A stretch of DNA of 64,000 nucleotides, from the NCBI GenBank assembly GCA_963797255.1, contig CAWCOV010000001.1, forward strand, positions 620,001 to 684,000, given 5' to 3'. Under the pieces are notes generated by a model. It had not been told where the DNA came from and did no database searches. It saw only the letters and a program-made list of their open reading frames with translations. Position numbers and translations under genes: made by a program. Positions 45,654 to 54,033 of this stretch are shown in pieces. This stretch comes from JANXZS01 sp963797255 (GTDB lineage: Bacteria > Acidobacteriota > Terriglobia > Terriglobales > Acidobacteriaceae). Every line of letters starts with the position of its first letter. Positions within the stretch are counted from its first letter, which is position 1.

Positions 45654-47293
45654 ACATTGAAGAGTTAGAACAGATAGCCGAAACCGCGCTGCGCGAGCAT
45701 GACAAGTACGACTACGAAGTGAATGTCTGCATGGCGATGGGCTGCATGTCGCAACACAGCGACAAGATCAGGGAATCGCTGATCAAGGAAGCCGAAGCCT
45801 CGGGCAAGAGAGTGCTGGTCCGCAGAACGGGATGTTTGGGACCATGCGCGGCAGGTCCGCTGGTGCTGGTTGAATCGTCCGACGTTCTCTACGGCAACGT
45901 GAAAGCAGAAGATGCCGGACGCATTATCGACAGCCTGGACAAAGAGCCGATTCCCGAGTTGAAGTGCGATCTGCGCGAATACTTTGAGGACCAGGTTCAC
46001 GTGGTGCTGGAAAACTCCGGCCACATCGATCCTGAAAAGATTGACGAATACATTTCTCGCGACGGCTACAAGGCTCTGCTGAAGGCACTGACGGACATGA
46101 ATCCTTCGGCGGTTGTCGATCAGATTTCGAAGAGTGGTCTGCGTGGGCGTGGTGGCGGTGGATATCCTGCGGGCCTGAAGTGGGGCACCGTTGCGAAGGC
46201 TGTTGGAGACATGAAGTACGTGATCTGCAACGGCGACGAGGGCGACCCGGGCGCATTCATGGATCGCAGCGTCCTTGAGAGCGATCCGCAGCGCGTGATT
46301 GAAGGCATGACGATAGCCGCATATGCAGTGGGCGCGAGCCGCGGCTTCTTCTATGTGCGCGCTGAATATCCGCTGGCGATTGAAAGATTGACGATCGCGT
46401 TGCGCGAAGCACGCAGACGCGGATTCCTGGGCAACAACATTGGCGGCACAGATTTCAACTTCGATATCGAAATCAGAATCGGCGCTGGCGCGTTTGTCTG
46501 CGGCGAGGAGACTGCACTGATCGCCTCAATCGAAGGCAAGCGCGGGACCCCTCGCCCGCGTCCCCCCTACCCCGCTGTATCAGGGCTCTTCGGCAAGCCG
46601 ACGTTAATCAACAACGTTGAGACGTTCGCAAACATTGCACCGATTATTCGCAATGGCGCGGAGTGGTTTGCGGGTATGGGCACGGAACGCAGCAAGGGAA
46701 CGAAGGTCTTCGCACTGACCGGCAAGATTACCAACACCGGGCTGGTGGAGATTGCGATGGGCATGACGCTTCGCCAGATTATTTTCGGCATCGGCGGCGG
46801 CGTTCCGGACGGGCATAAATTCAAGGCGGTGCAGACGGGCGGCCCTTCGGGTGGTTGTCTGCCGGAAGAGCATCTCGATCTGAACATCAGCTACGACGCA
46901 CTGACCAGCGTGGGAACGATGATGGGATCGGGCGGCATGATTATCATGGACGACACTTCGTGCATGGTGAATGTGGCGCGCTTCTTCGTTGAGTTCTGCA
47001 TGACGGAATCCTGCGGCAAGTGCATTCCCTGCAGGGCAGGCACGGCGCAGATGTTCGGCATCCTGACCAAGATCTGCAACGGCGAAGGCACCTACGAGGA
47101 TCTGGATCTGCTGGTTGATCTTTGCGGCGTCATCAAGGACACGAGTCTTTGCGGTCTGGGTATGACGGCTCCGAATCCTGTGCTCAGCACGCTTCGTTAC
47201 TTCAAGCACGAGTACATCGATCATATTGAGAACAAACGTTGCTCCGCAGGCGTATGTGCATGCTCCGCCTCGGCCGTGGAGGTGAACGCATGA
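45650..47293 (+). CDS. hoxF: Bidirectional [NiFe] hydrogenase diaphorase subunit HoxF
   Basis: NADH- and FMN-binding subunit, 547 residues from the ATG at 45650 after GGGAGGC. An N-terminal thioredoxin-like [2Fe-2S] domain (CMAMGCMSQHSD and CLGPC) is followed by the NuoF core: NADH site GRGGGGYPAGLKW, FMN site CNGDEGDPGAFMDR, and the [4Fe-4S] motif ESCGKCIPCRAGT. The C-terminus has a further cysteine group (CSAGVCACS). It overlaps hoxE and hoxU. Confidence 0.95.
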   Translation: MNIEELEQIAETALREHDKYDYEVNVCMAMGCMSQHSDKIRESLIKEAEASGKRVLVRRTGCLGPCAAGPLVLVESSDVLYGNVKAEDAGRIIDSLDKEPIPELKCDLREYFEDQVHVVLENSGHIDPEKIDEYISRDGYKALLKALTDMNPSAVVDQISKSGLRGRGGGGYPAGLKWGTVAKAVGDMKYVICNGDEGDPGAFMDRSVLESDPQRVIEGMTIAAYAVGASRGFFYVRAEYPLAIERLTIALREARRRGFLGNNIGGTDFNFDIEIRIGAGAFVCGEETALIASIEGKRGTPRPRPPYPAVSGLFGKPTLINNVETFANIAPIIRNGAEWFAGMGTERSKGTKVFALTGKITNTGLVEIAMGMTLRQIIFGIGGGVPDGHKFKAVQTGGPSGGCLPEEHLDLNISYDALTSVGTMMGSGGMIIMDDTSCMVNVARFFVEFCMTESCGKCIPCRAGTAQMFGILTKICNGEGTYEDLDLLVDLCGVIKDTSLCGLGMTAPNPVLSTLRYFKHEYIDHIENKRCSAGVCACSASAVEVNA

Positions 47294-48005
47294 GTGCTGC
47301 CGCCGTTGAGATTAAAACACTCACCATTGACGGAAAAGATGTAAGCGCCCGCGCAGGCCAGACCATTCTGGAAGTGGCGCGGGAGAACGACATCGCGATT
47401 CCGACGCTCTGCCACCTGGACGGACTGAGTGACGTGGGTGCCTGTCGCTTATGCCTAGTGGAGATCAAGGGCCTAAACAAGTTACTGCCAGCCTGCGTTG
47501 CCACAGTAAACGAAGGCATGGAAGTAACCACCAACTCAGAGAAGCTGCAGAAGTATCGCCGCACGATTCTGGAGATGCTGTTCGCGGAGCGCAACCACAT
47601 TTGCTCAGTATGCGTGGCGAATAACCATTGCGAATTGCAGAGCGTGGCGCAGTCGCAGGGGATGAATCATGTGCGGCTTCCCTATCGCACTCCGACGTTT
47701 ACGGTGGACGCCTCGCACGAACGTTTCGTCGCCGATCACAATCGCTGCATCTGTGCTCGCGTTGCGTACGCGTTTGCGCCGAGGTTGAAGGCGCGCATGT
47801 GTGGGACGTGATGGGTCGCGGCATCGATTCGATCGTGATTACGGACTTGCATGAAGAGTGGGGATCGTCCAGTTGCACCCGCTGCGGCAAGTGTGTCCAG
47901 GTATGTCCGACCGGCGCGTTGTTCGACAAGAGCAAGGTCGGTTCCGATCATCCCAAGTATCCTGACTTCCTGATTAACCTGAACGTGATGAGAGAAGGAC
48001 GATGA
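47290..48005 (+). CDS. hoxU: Bidirectional [NiFe] hydrogenase diaphorase subunit HoxU, one frameshift
   Basis: NuoG-N-like iron-sulfur subunit, about 238 residues when repaired, the normal HoxU length. The plant-type [2Fe-2S] domain (TLCHLDGLSDVGACRLCLVE), the CSVCVANNHCEL cluster motif and the C-terminal ferredoxin motifs (LCSRCVRVC, CTRCGKCVQVCPTGAL) are intact. The frame is lost near 47750: one base seems missing between NRCI and CSRC in CATCTGTGC. The first frame stops at 47811. Overlaps with hoxF and hoxY are the usual ATGA type, so a sequence error is likely. Confidence 0.88.
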
Positions 48006-48535
48006 GCAAAATCAAACTGGCAACGGTCTGGCTGGATGGCTGCTCGGGATGCCACATGTCGTTTCTTGACATGGATGAGCGTCTGATCGATTTGAGCAGT
48101 CAATTCGACCTCGTGTTTAGTCCAATCGTGGACTTCAAGGTATTTCCTGAGAATGTGGATATCGCCCTGGTCGAGGGAGCGGTTTCAAGCGACGAGGATG
48201 AGCACAAGATCCGCCACATCCGCAAACACACCAAGATGCTGATCGCGATGGGAGACTGCGCCGTCGCCGGCAATGTTCCCTCGATGAGAAACCAGTTTGG
48301 TGTTCAGGCTGTGAATGAAAGGGCCTTCTTTGAAACGGCCAGCCTGCAGCAGCAAGTGCCTTGCAAACTGGTGCCCAAGTTGCATGCGAGGGTGCGCCCG
48401 GTGCATGAGTTTGTGCCTGTCGACGTCTTTCTGCCGGGATGTCCTCCATCGGCAGATACCTTCTACACGGTCCTGACTGAATTGCTGGCCGGCAAGACGC
48501 CGGATATCTCCAGCCTAACCCGCTTTGGTGCGTAG
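48002..48535 (+). CDS. hoxY: Bidirectional [NiFe] hydrogenase small subunit HoxY
   Basis: Electron-transfer subunit carrying the proximal [4Fe-4S] cluster, 177 residues. Ligands are Cys14 and Cys17 (DGCSGCH), Cys86 (GDC) and Cys147 (LPGCPPS). Small size without further clusters is typical of group 3d. It overlaps the hoxU stop by 4 bp. Confidence 0.94.
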   Translation: MSKIKLATVWLDGCSGCHMSFLDMDERLIDLSSQFDLVFSPIVDFKVFPENVDIALVEGAVSSDEDEHKIRHIRKHTKMLIAMGDCAVAGNVPSMRNQFGVQAVNERAFFETASLQQQVPCKLVPKLHARVRPVHEFVPVDVFLPGCPPSADTFYTVLTELLAGKTPDISSLTRFGA

Positions 48536-48546
48536 GAGAGATAACG

Positions 48547-49968
48547 ATGTCGCAAACCATAACGATTGATCCAGTCACGCGCCTCGAAGGTCACGGCAAG
48601 ATAACGCTGAAGGCCGACGATGACGGCGTGGTTCAACAAGCTTTCTTCACGGTGACCCAGGTACGCGGGTTTGAGAAGTTCTGCGAGGGGCGTCCGTTCT
48701 ATGAGATGCCGAGCCTGATGGCGCGCATCTGCGGCATTTGCCCGGTAAGCCACTTGATCGCGTCGGCGAAGGCCTGCGAAGCGATTATGTCGGTTGAGAT
48801 TCCGCATACCGCTGCGCAACTTCGGCGGATGTTGAACCTGGCACAGATGGTGCAGTCGCATGCGCTGAGCTTCTTCTACCTGTCTTCGCCTGACCTGCTG
48901 CTGGGCATGGATGCCGATCCTGCTACGCGCCACCTGTTCGGCGTGGTGGCGGCAAAGCCGGAACTCGGCCGCGGCGGCGTTGGACTGCGGCGTTTTGGTC
49001 AGCACATTATCGAATTGCTTGGGAACAAGCGCATTCATCCCGGCTGGGTAGTGCCGGGCGGAGTGACGGAGCCGCTCGCGGGCGCCAAGCGCGACGAGAT
49101 CCTGGCGATGATTCCGGAAGCGTACAAGAACATCAAGTACGCGCTGAACTGGTACAAGCAGATTGTTCCGAACTTTACGGAAGAGATTGGGACATTCGCG
49201 AATTTCCCGTCGCTGTTCCTCGGGCTGGTGAATGAGGATGACAGCATTGAATTCACCGACGGCGCGCTGCGCCTGATCGATGCCGAAGGCAATGTTCTTG
49301 AAGATGGAATTCGCGCGCCACAGTTTGAAGACCATTTTGGCGAAGCTGTCGAAGAATTTTCGTATGTGAAGTTCCCGTATTACAAGAAACTTGGCTATCC
49401 GCAGGGCAGCTACCGCGTAGGACCTCTGGCCCGATTGAACATCGCCAAGTCGATGGGCACTCCGCTGGCCGACGAGGAGTTGAAGGAATTCAAGAAACTA
49501 TCTAAGGGTCCGGTGCTGGGTTCGTTCCATTATCACTACGCAAGACTCATCGACATTCTTTATGGCATTGAGATGATCGAGCGCATTTTGTCCGATCCAC
49601 TTATTCTCGACAAGCATGTACGCGCCACGGCAGGCGTGAACAGGCTTGAGGGCGCAGGTGTGGCAGAGGCTCCGCGCGGCACGCTAATGCATCACTACAA
49701 GGTGGATGACAAGGGGCAGATGCAGTTTGCCAACCTGGTGATCGCTACGGGACAGAACAACAACGCGATGAATCGCGGCGTGCTGGAAGCGAGCAAGAAG
49801 TACATCAATGGCAAGAAGCTGGAACAGGGCATGCTGAATCGTGTGGAAGCGGTGATCCGCACATTCGATCCCTGCCTTAGCTGCTCGACGCATGCTTTTG
49901 GACAAATGCCGCTATCGATTGAACTGGTCGCTCCGGATGGTTCGAGGATCGACGAGATTCATCGCTAG
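48547..49968 (+). CDS. hoxH: Bidirectional [NiFe] hydrogenase large subunit HoxH
   Basis: Catalytic subunit, 473 residues, with AGGAGA before the ATG. Nickel ligands: Cys62 and Cys65 in ARICGICPVSH (L1), and Cys443 and Cys446 in DPCLSCSTH (L2). Twenty-four residues follow His449 and are expected to be cut off by a maturation protease after nickel insertion. It interconverts H2 and NAD(H) with HoxEFU and HoxY. The motif forms fit group 3d. Confidence 0.96.
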   Translation: MSQTITIDPVTRLEGHGKITLKADDDGVVQQAFFTVTQVRGFEKFCEGRPFYEMPSLMARICGICPVSHLIASAKACEAIMSVEIPHTAAQLRRMLNLAQMVQSHALSFFYLSSPDLLLGMDADPATRHLFGVVAAKPELGRGGVGLRRFGQHIIELLGNKRIHPGWVVPGGVTEPLAGAKRDEILAMIPEAYKNIKYALNWYKQIVPNFTEEIGTFANFPSLFLGLVNEDDSIEFTDGALRLIDAEGNVLEDGIRAPQFEDHFGEAVEEFSYVKFPYYKKLGYPQGSYRVGPLARLNIAKSMGTPLADEELKEFKKLSKGPVLGSFHYHYARLIDILYGIEMIERILSDPLILDKHVRATAGVNRLEGAGVAEAPRGTLMHHYKVDDKGQMQFANLVIATGQNNNAMNRGVLEASKKYINGKKLEQGMLNRVEAVIRTFDPCLSCSTHAFGQMPLSIELVAPDGSRIDEIHR

Positions 49969-50070
49969 AGATTCGTATGTAGTTTTGAGTGATACTTGAG
50001 CAGCCGTTCTCATCCAGGACGGCTGTTCTTTTGTTTGGCTGAGACTTGCGCACTCAGGAGAAGCTCAACG

Positions 50071-50532
50071 GTGGCCCGAAAACTGGTGCTGGCATGCGGC
50101 AACACATTGCGTGGAGATGACGGAGTTGGGTGGGCTATCGCGGAACGGCTGGATGGCGACTCCTCGCTGGCCGATGTCGAAGTGGTGGTTGCGCATCAGC
50201 TTACGCCGGAAATGGCTGAGCCGATCAGCCTTGCGGAGACGGTGGTCTTCGTGGACTGCTCGGCTGTGTCGCATGCGGGCGAGGTTTCGGTGTTTTCTGT
50301 TGAGGCCGCAAGCAAAGACAATTCGAGCCTGACGCACAATGTGGATCCTGCGAACCTGCTGGCACTTAGCAGAGAGATTTTCGCATCTGCACCGCATCGC
50401 GCTTTTGCTGTGACGGTGGGAGGCGGATCGTTCGAGTTAATAGAAGAATTGACTGAGGCTGTGCGCCTTGCCATCCCTGAAGCGGTTCTCGTGATCAAAA
50501 AGCTGCTGAACGAGGAAAGGGCGGATCCTTAG
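50071..50532 (+). CDS. hoxW: Hydrogenase maturation protease HoxW
   Basis: Endopeptidase that trims the HoxH C-terminus; 153 residues from the GTG at 50071, with AGGAG 10 bases upstream. The family signature GNTLRGDDGVG and the later metal-site Asp in VDCSAVS are present. An in-frame start at 49996 would add 25 residues of poor quality. Being the only such protease in view and next to hoxH, it is assigned to HoxH. Confidence 0.88.
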   Translation: MARKLVLACGNTLRGDDGVGWAIAERLDGDSSLADVEVVVAHQLTPEMAEPISLAETVVFVDCSAVSHAGEVSVFSVEAASKDNSSLTHNVDPANLLALSREIFASAPHRAFAVTVGGGSFELIEELTEAVRLAIPEAVLVIKKLLNEERADP

Positions 50533-50540
50533 ATCCACCC
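50519..50540. terminator. Possible terminator between the two hydrogenase operons
   Basis: Hairpin GGGCGGATC, loop CTTA, GATCCACCC with one C-A mismatch, overlapping the hoxW stop; TTATAG follows. It lies between convergent operons. The T-run is weak. Confidence 0.4.
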
Positions 50541-50558
50541 TTATAGTAATTCTTCAGC

Positions 50559-51641
50559 CTATCGGTCGGTGCAGGAATAGCAGGGATCGATGGAAGCCTG
50601 GATCAGCGGGGCATCGGCCAACTCCGCACCCAGAACCGAGAAGCGCACCGTTGGCATGTTCATGAAGGTTGGGGTGCGCACGCGGACGCGGGCCGGAGTG
50701 TCTGTGCCGTTGGAAGTGACAGAGTAAAAGACCTCCCCTCGTGGGGCTTCGATGCGTGCCAGCGCGTTCCCTGCCGGAACCTTGACGCGAACCGGATCAG
50801 GACCTTTGAATGAGCCTGCGGGCAACGTGGTGAGTGTCTGACGGATGATTTTGCAGCTTTCGAGCATTTCCAGAGCACGAACGACAAGGCGGGCGCGGAC
50901 ATCGCCATCCTGCTGCACGGGAACGGAAAACTCCATGCGGTCGTAGGCAAGATAAGGAGCATCGCGGCGCAAATCCTTATCGACTCCCGAAGCGCGCGCG
51001 AGGGGCCCGAGGATGCCCATGGCAACGGTCTGCTGGTTGGTGAGGACGCCGATTCCGGCGCAGCGGGACGCGACTGTTTTATCGGTAGTGAAAACCGGGA
51101 TGATCTCGCGAGTGATTTCTTTTTCGAGGACGTCGATGATGTTGAGAACGGCTTGGGGGTCGGTGATGTCGCGATTGACGCCGCCGAAGCAGTTCATGCC
51201 GTAGTTGACGCGATTGCCGGAGATGACTTCGAGCGCATCCATTACTTTTTCGCGGATGGCGAAGCAACTCATGAACATGGTTTTGAAGCCCATGAGTTTC
51301 GCGGCGATTCCGGCCCAAAGAATGTGCGAGTGCAGGCGCTCAAGCTCGGAGACGACCATGCGGATGTAAAGGGCGCGGTCCGGCGGGGTGAGGTTCGCGA
51401 GCTTTTCAACGGCCAGGCAAAAAGTGAGCGAATGAACGTTGGAGCAGATACCGCAGACGCGCTCGACCAGAGTGATGGCCTGGAAATAATTTCGGCGCTC
51501 GGCGAGAAATTCGATTCCTCTGAAGTTGAATCCCACATGCAGGACTGCTTCTTTGACAGTCTCGCCTTCGCAGACCAAGTCGAGTTTGTAGGGCTCTTCG
51601 AGGGCCGGATGATATGGACCGATGGGGATGCGATAGCTCAT
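50559..51641 (-). CDS. Group 4 [NiFe] hydrogenase large subunit (EchE/HycE/NuoD-like)
   Basis: Catalytic subunit of a membrane-bound energy-converting hydrogenase, 360 residues. It keeps both nickel motifs, Cys63/Cys66 in VERVCGICSNVH and Cys354/Cys357 in DPCYSCTDR, which complex I NuoD lacks. The chain ends exactly at Arg360 of the second motif, so there is no C-terminal peptide to remove. Its ATG overlaps the upstream NuoC-like gene. It is the last gene of the operon and converges on hoxW. Confidence 0.94.
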   Translation of the reverse strand: MSYRIPIGPYHPALEEPYKLDLVCEGETVKEAVLHVGFNFRGIEFLAERRNYFQAITLVERVCGICSNVHSLTFCLAVEKLANLTPPDRALYIRMVVSELERLHSHILWAGIAAKLMGFKTMFMSCFAIREKVMDALEVISGNRVNYGMNCFGGVNRDITDPQAVLNIIDVLEKEITREIIPVFTTDKTVASRCAGIGVLTNQQTVAMGILGPLARASGVDKDLRRDAPYLAYDRMEFSVPVQQDGDVRARLVVRALEMLESCKIIRQTLTTLPAGSFKGPDPVRVKVPAGNALARIEAPRGEVFYSVTSNGTDTPARVRVRTPTFMNMPTVRFSVLGAELADAPLIQASIDPCYSCTDR

Positions 51642-52072
51642 TCTGTGCCGCCTTTATGCAGGTTAATGCCGAGTTCGTCTCCCATCCTCAACATGAGAGG
51701 CATAGTATCCACCCGCCCAGGAAATTCCACGGCGAAGTATTCGTGGATCTCGCGTTCGGCCCAGTCCGCGGCGGGGGAGATGTCGGCGATGCTTTCGATC
51801 AACTTGTTTTCTGCGATCACGGCCAGCGTTACGATCTGGCCGTTGATATCCCAGTGGTAGTCCATGCGGACTTCGTGACTGGCGAGCTCGATGGCGGTGA
51901 TGGTGATGAAGCGCGCATGAATGGCCAGCAGTTGCGACGCAGCCGAGCGTACGAGTTGTGAAGAGAGCGTCGCCCACCAGGTTCCATTCCGCAATTCCCA
52001 GTTTTCGCCCAGTCCCAGATCGACGAGTGATTTATCCAGAACAGCGCTCGTAGTTGCCACGATTTGTTCCAC
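51638..52072 (-). CDS. Group 4 hydrogenase 30-kDa-type subunit (EchD/NuoC-like)
   Basis: Peripheral subunit of 144 residues from a GTG. The segment SIADISPAADWAEREIHEYFAVEF is the conserved NuoC/HycE-N motif (ERE.-YD.FGI type). It is short, as in Ech hydrogenases where this domain is separate from the large subunit. It starts 52 bp after the ferredoxin-like gene and overlaps the large subunit by 4 bp. Confidence 0.87.
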   Translation of the reverse strand: MEQIVATTSAVLDKSLVDLGLGENWELRNGTWWATLSSQLVRSAASQLLAIHARFITITAIELASHEVRMDYHWDINGQIVTLAVIAENKLIESIADISPAADWAEREIHEYFAVEFPGRVDTMPLMLRMGDELGINLHKGGTE

Positions 52073-52124
52073 CTTTCCTGCACTTCAACCCTGAAGGATG
52101 AAGCCCTGGTCAGTTCCCTGTTCG

Positions 52125-52652
52125 CTAAATCGTCTGCTCGGCCGGGCCGCTGGTGACCGGCGGCGTTTCGATTTGCGCTTCTTTGACCGCCTCATTCACT
52201 AACGCGGCGGATGCTACTTCTTCTTTTGCGGTTTCGGTCTTCATTGCCGGCACTGCTACTTCCGGTTTGGCCACTTCTTTGTTTACTGGCGCGGCTGGCC
52301 GCACTGGACGCTTGCGAACCATGTTGAATTCCTGTTTCAAATCGCCCTGATGCTCATACACCGGCGGACGTTCGGTCGCCATGGTGAGCAGGTGAAGTTT
52401 GCAGCGATCGATGCAGCGTCCACAGAAGGTGCACTTACTCGCGTCATATTTCCACTGATACTTGTCGCCTTCACGATGCACTTCCATCGCGCAGGAGGGG
52501 CAACTGTAGGCGCACTGGCCACAACCGACGCACTTCTCGGAATCGATGGAGACCATGCCGCGATAGTTTGGGCTGACGGGTTGCTTCTCCGGGAATCTGG
52601 ATGTCAGTGTTCCGCGTTTTAGATTGTCGAGAATGAGGCGCAGGATCTTCAT
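52125..52652 (-). CDS. Group 4 hydrogenase ferredoxin-like subunit (EchF/HycF/NuoI-like)
   Basis: Electron-entry subunit with two [4Fe-4S] clusters, 175 residues from the ATG at 52652 (overlapping the NuoH-like stop). Ligands are Cys41, 44, 47, 51 (CVGCGQCAYSC) and Cys74, 77, 80, 84 (CTFCGRCIDRC). Residues about 115-175 form an unusual tail rich in Ala, Lys, Val, Glu and Pro with no recognisable fold; its role is unknown. The subunit probably accepts electrons from ferredoxin. Confidence 0.93.
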   Translation of the reverse strand: MKILRLILDNLKRGTLTSRFPEKQPVSPNYRGMVSIDSEKCVGCGQCAYSCPSCAMEVHREGDKYQWKYDASKCTFCGRCIDRCKLHLLTMATERPPVYEHQGDLKQEFNMVRKRPVRPAAPVNKEVAKPEVAVPAMKTETAKEEVASAALVNEAVKEAQIETPPVTSGPAEQTI

Positions 52653-53563
52653 GGTTTCATCCTCATGTAAATCGCGGAGCTTGCGGCCAGTACCACCAGA
52701 ACGATGGCCCAACGCCAGTAGAAGCGGATCGCCCGATTGAGGGTGAGTCGCGCTGTTGCCGCGGCAACTGCGGCTAACAGCAACACCAGGCCGAAGGAGA
52801 CGAAGAGGAATACAGGGGCATCCACCCACCATGCACCGCTGTGCGGAAGAACGAAAGTTGCTACCAGGCCGGTGAGGGCCAGCCATTCCATGCCGTGTGC
52901 GAGTTCCCACATGCCGAGCGCGGGGCCGGCGTATTCAGTCAACGGGCCAGCGTAGATTTCCTGTTCGGCGCTCGAGGTGGAGAAGGGGTTGAGATGGAGT
53001 TTCGCCGGTATGCAGAGCAGAATTCCTAGTACGCCGAGCCAGTGTCCGGGATTGGTGGAAGGCCCTGCGAGATCATTCAGGCGGAAGGTGTGCTGCGATA
53101 CGGCGATCATGACGACGGCCACGAGGAAGACCAGGTTGTTGGATACGCTGAGGACTGCTTCGCGGGTAGAGCCGATCTCGCCGAAGAGTGATCCGGAGGT
53201 GAAGCCGGCGAGGATAAGGCAGATGGACGGCATTTCCAGCAGGGCGACGAGCAGAATGACGTCTCCGGAGAAGCCTGCGCTGCCGGGAAGAACTGGGAGC
53301 AGAACGATTGCACCGACCATCGAAACAACTGAAATGGCGGGCCAGAGGTTCATCATTACGCCTTCGATTCCCTGGCGCGCAGGAGCCCGTTTGCCGAGCA
53401 ACTTCACAAAATCGTACATGGGCTGCAGCAAGGGCGGACCTATGCGCCGCTGCATCCGGGCTATAGCTTTGCGTTCGCCCCACAAGAAGAGCCACGCTGC
53501 CGGAATACAAAACAGCAGGCCGGGAAAAATGAGGAAGCGAAGCAGAGCCGAAGTCAGCGTCAT
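52649..53563 (-). CDS. Group 4 hydrogenase membrane subunit (EchB/HycD/NuoH-like)
   Basis: Integral membrane anchor of 304 residues with about eight membrane segments. Family motifs: GERKAIARMQRRIGPPLLQP near the N-terminus, and the conserved acidic loop SSAEQEIYAGPLTEYAGPA. This subunit couples electron transfer to ion movement. It overlaps both neighbours by ATGA. Confidence 0.94.
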   Translation of the reverse strand: MTLTSALLRFLIFPGLLFCIPAAWLFLWGERKAIARMQRRIGPPLLQPMYDFVKLLGKRAPARQGIEGVMMNLWPAISVVSMVGAIVLLPVLPGSAGFSGDVILLVALLEMPSICLILAGFTSGSLFGEIGSTREAVLSVSNNLVFLVAVVMIAVSQHTFRLNDLAGPSTNPGHWLGVLGILLCIPAKLHLNPFSTSSAEQEIYAGPLTEYAGPALGMWELAHGMEWLALTGLVATFVLPHSGAWWVDAPVFLFVSFGLVLLLAAVAAATARLTLNRAIRFYWRWAIVLVVLAASSAIYMRMKP

Positions 53564-54033
53564 TGTTGTGGCTCTCCTTTGCTGGATTCAGGCACGCCCC
53601 GCGCAGCGAGGATGGCTGCTGCTTTCGCGATTCCAGCAACAATCGCGTCTGGGTGTGGAGGGCATCCCGGCACATAGACATCGACCGGTATGTGTTTATT
53701 TAGCGGACCGGCAACTACAGGGCTGCCGGCAAACACGTTGCAGGAGGCCGGGCATGATCCCAGGGCTACGACTGCCTTGGGATGACACACTTGTCCATAC
53801 ACAGTGCGAACTGCCTCAAGCGAGTTGCGGGTGACGGGGCCGGTGATGCAGAGAATGTCCGCGTGCCGCGGGCTGCCTTCAACGTGGATGCCCAACTGCT
53901 CGACGTCGTAGCGCGGCGACAGGCAACTGATGAGTTCAATGTCGCAGCCGTTGCAGCTCCCCGTATTCATATGGAAAAGCCAGGGGCTTTTTGCTCTGCA
54001 CTTGTTAACGAAGCGTTTAAAGATGCTCATCAT
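53560..54033 (-). CDS. Group 4 hydrogenase small subunit (EchC/HycG/NuoB-like)
   Basis: Carries the cluster next to the NiFe site; 157 residues. The ligands Cys27 and Cys30 are spaced as CNGC, the hydrogenase form, not the adjacent Cys pair of complex I NuoB; Cys94 (GSCPASC) and Cys124 (PGCPP) complete the set. Two tandem ATG codons (54033 and 54030) overlap the antiporter stop. Confidence 0.94.
   Translation of the reverse strand: MMSIFKRFVNKCRAKSPWLFHMNTGSCNGCDIELISCLSPRYDVEQLGIHVEGSPRHADILCITGPVTRNSLEAVRTVYGQVCHPKAVVALGSCPASCNVFAGSPVVAGPLNKHIPVDVYVPGCPPHPDAIVAGIAKAAAILAARGVPESSKGEPQQ

Noticed and set aside
48463..49335. Open frame of 290 residues antisense to hoxH
   Set aside because: Lies opposite a fully conserved catalytic gene, is rich in Arg, Gln and His as antisense frames often are, and has no start signal.
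51153..51860. Open frame of 235 residues antisense to the group 4 large subunit
   Set aside because: Same reasoning: shadow of a conserved gene on the other strand, with no family signature.
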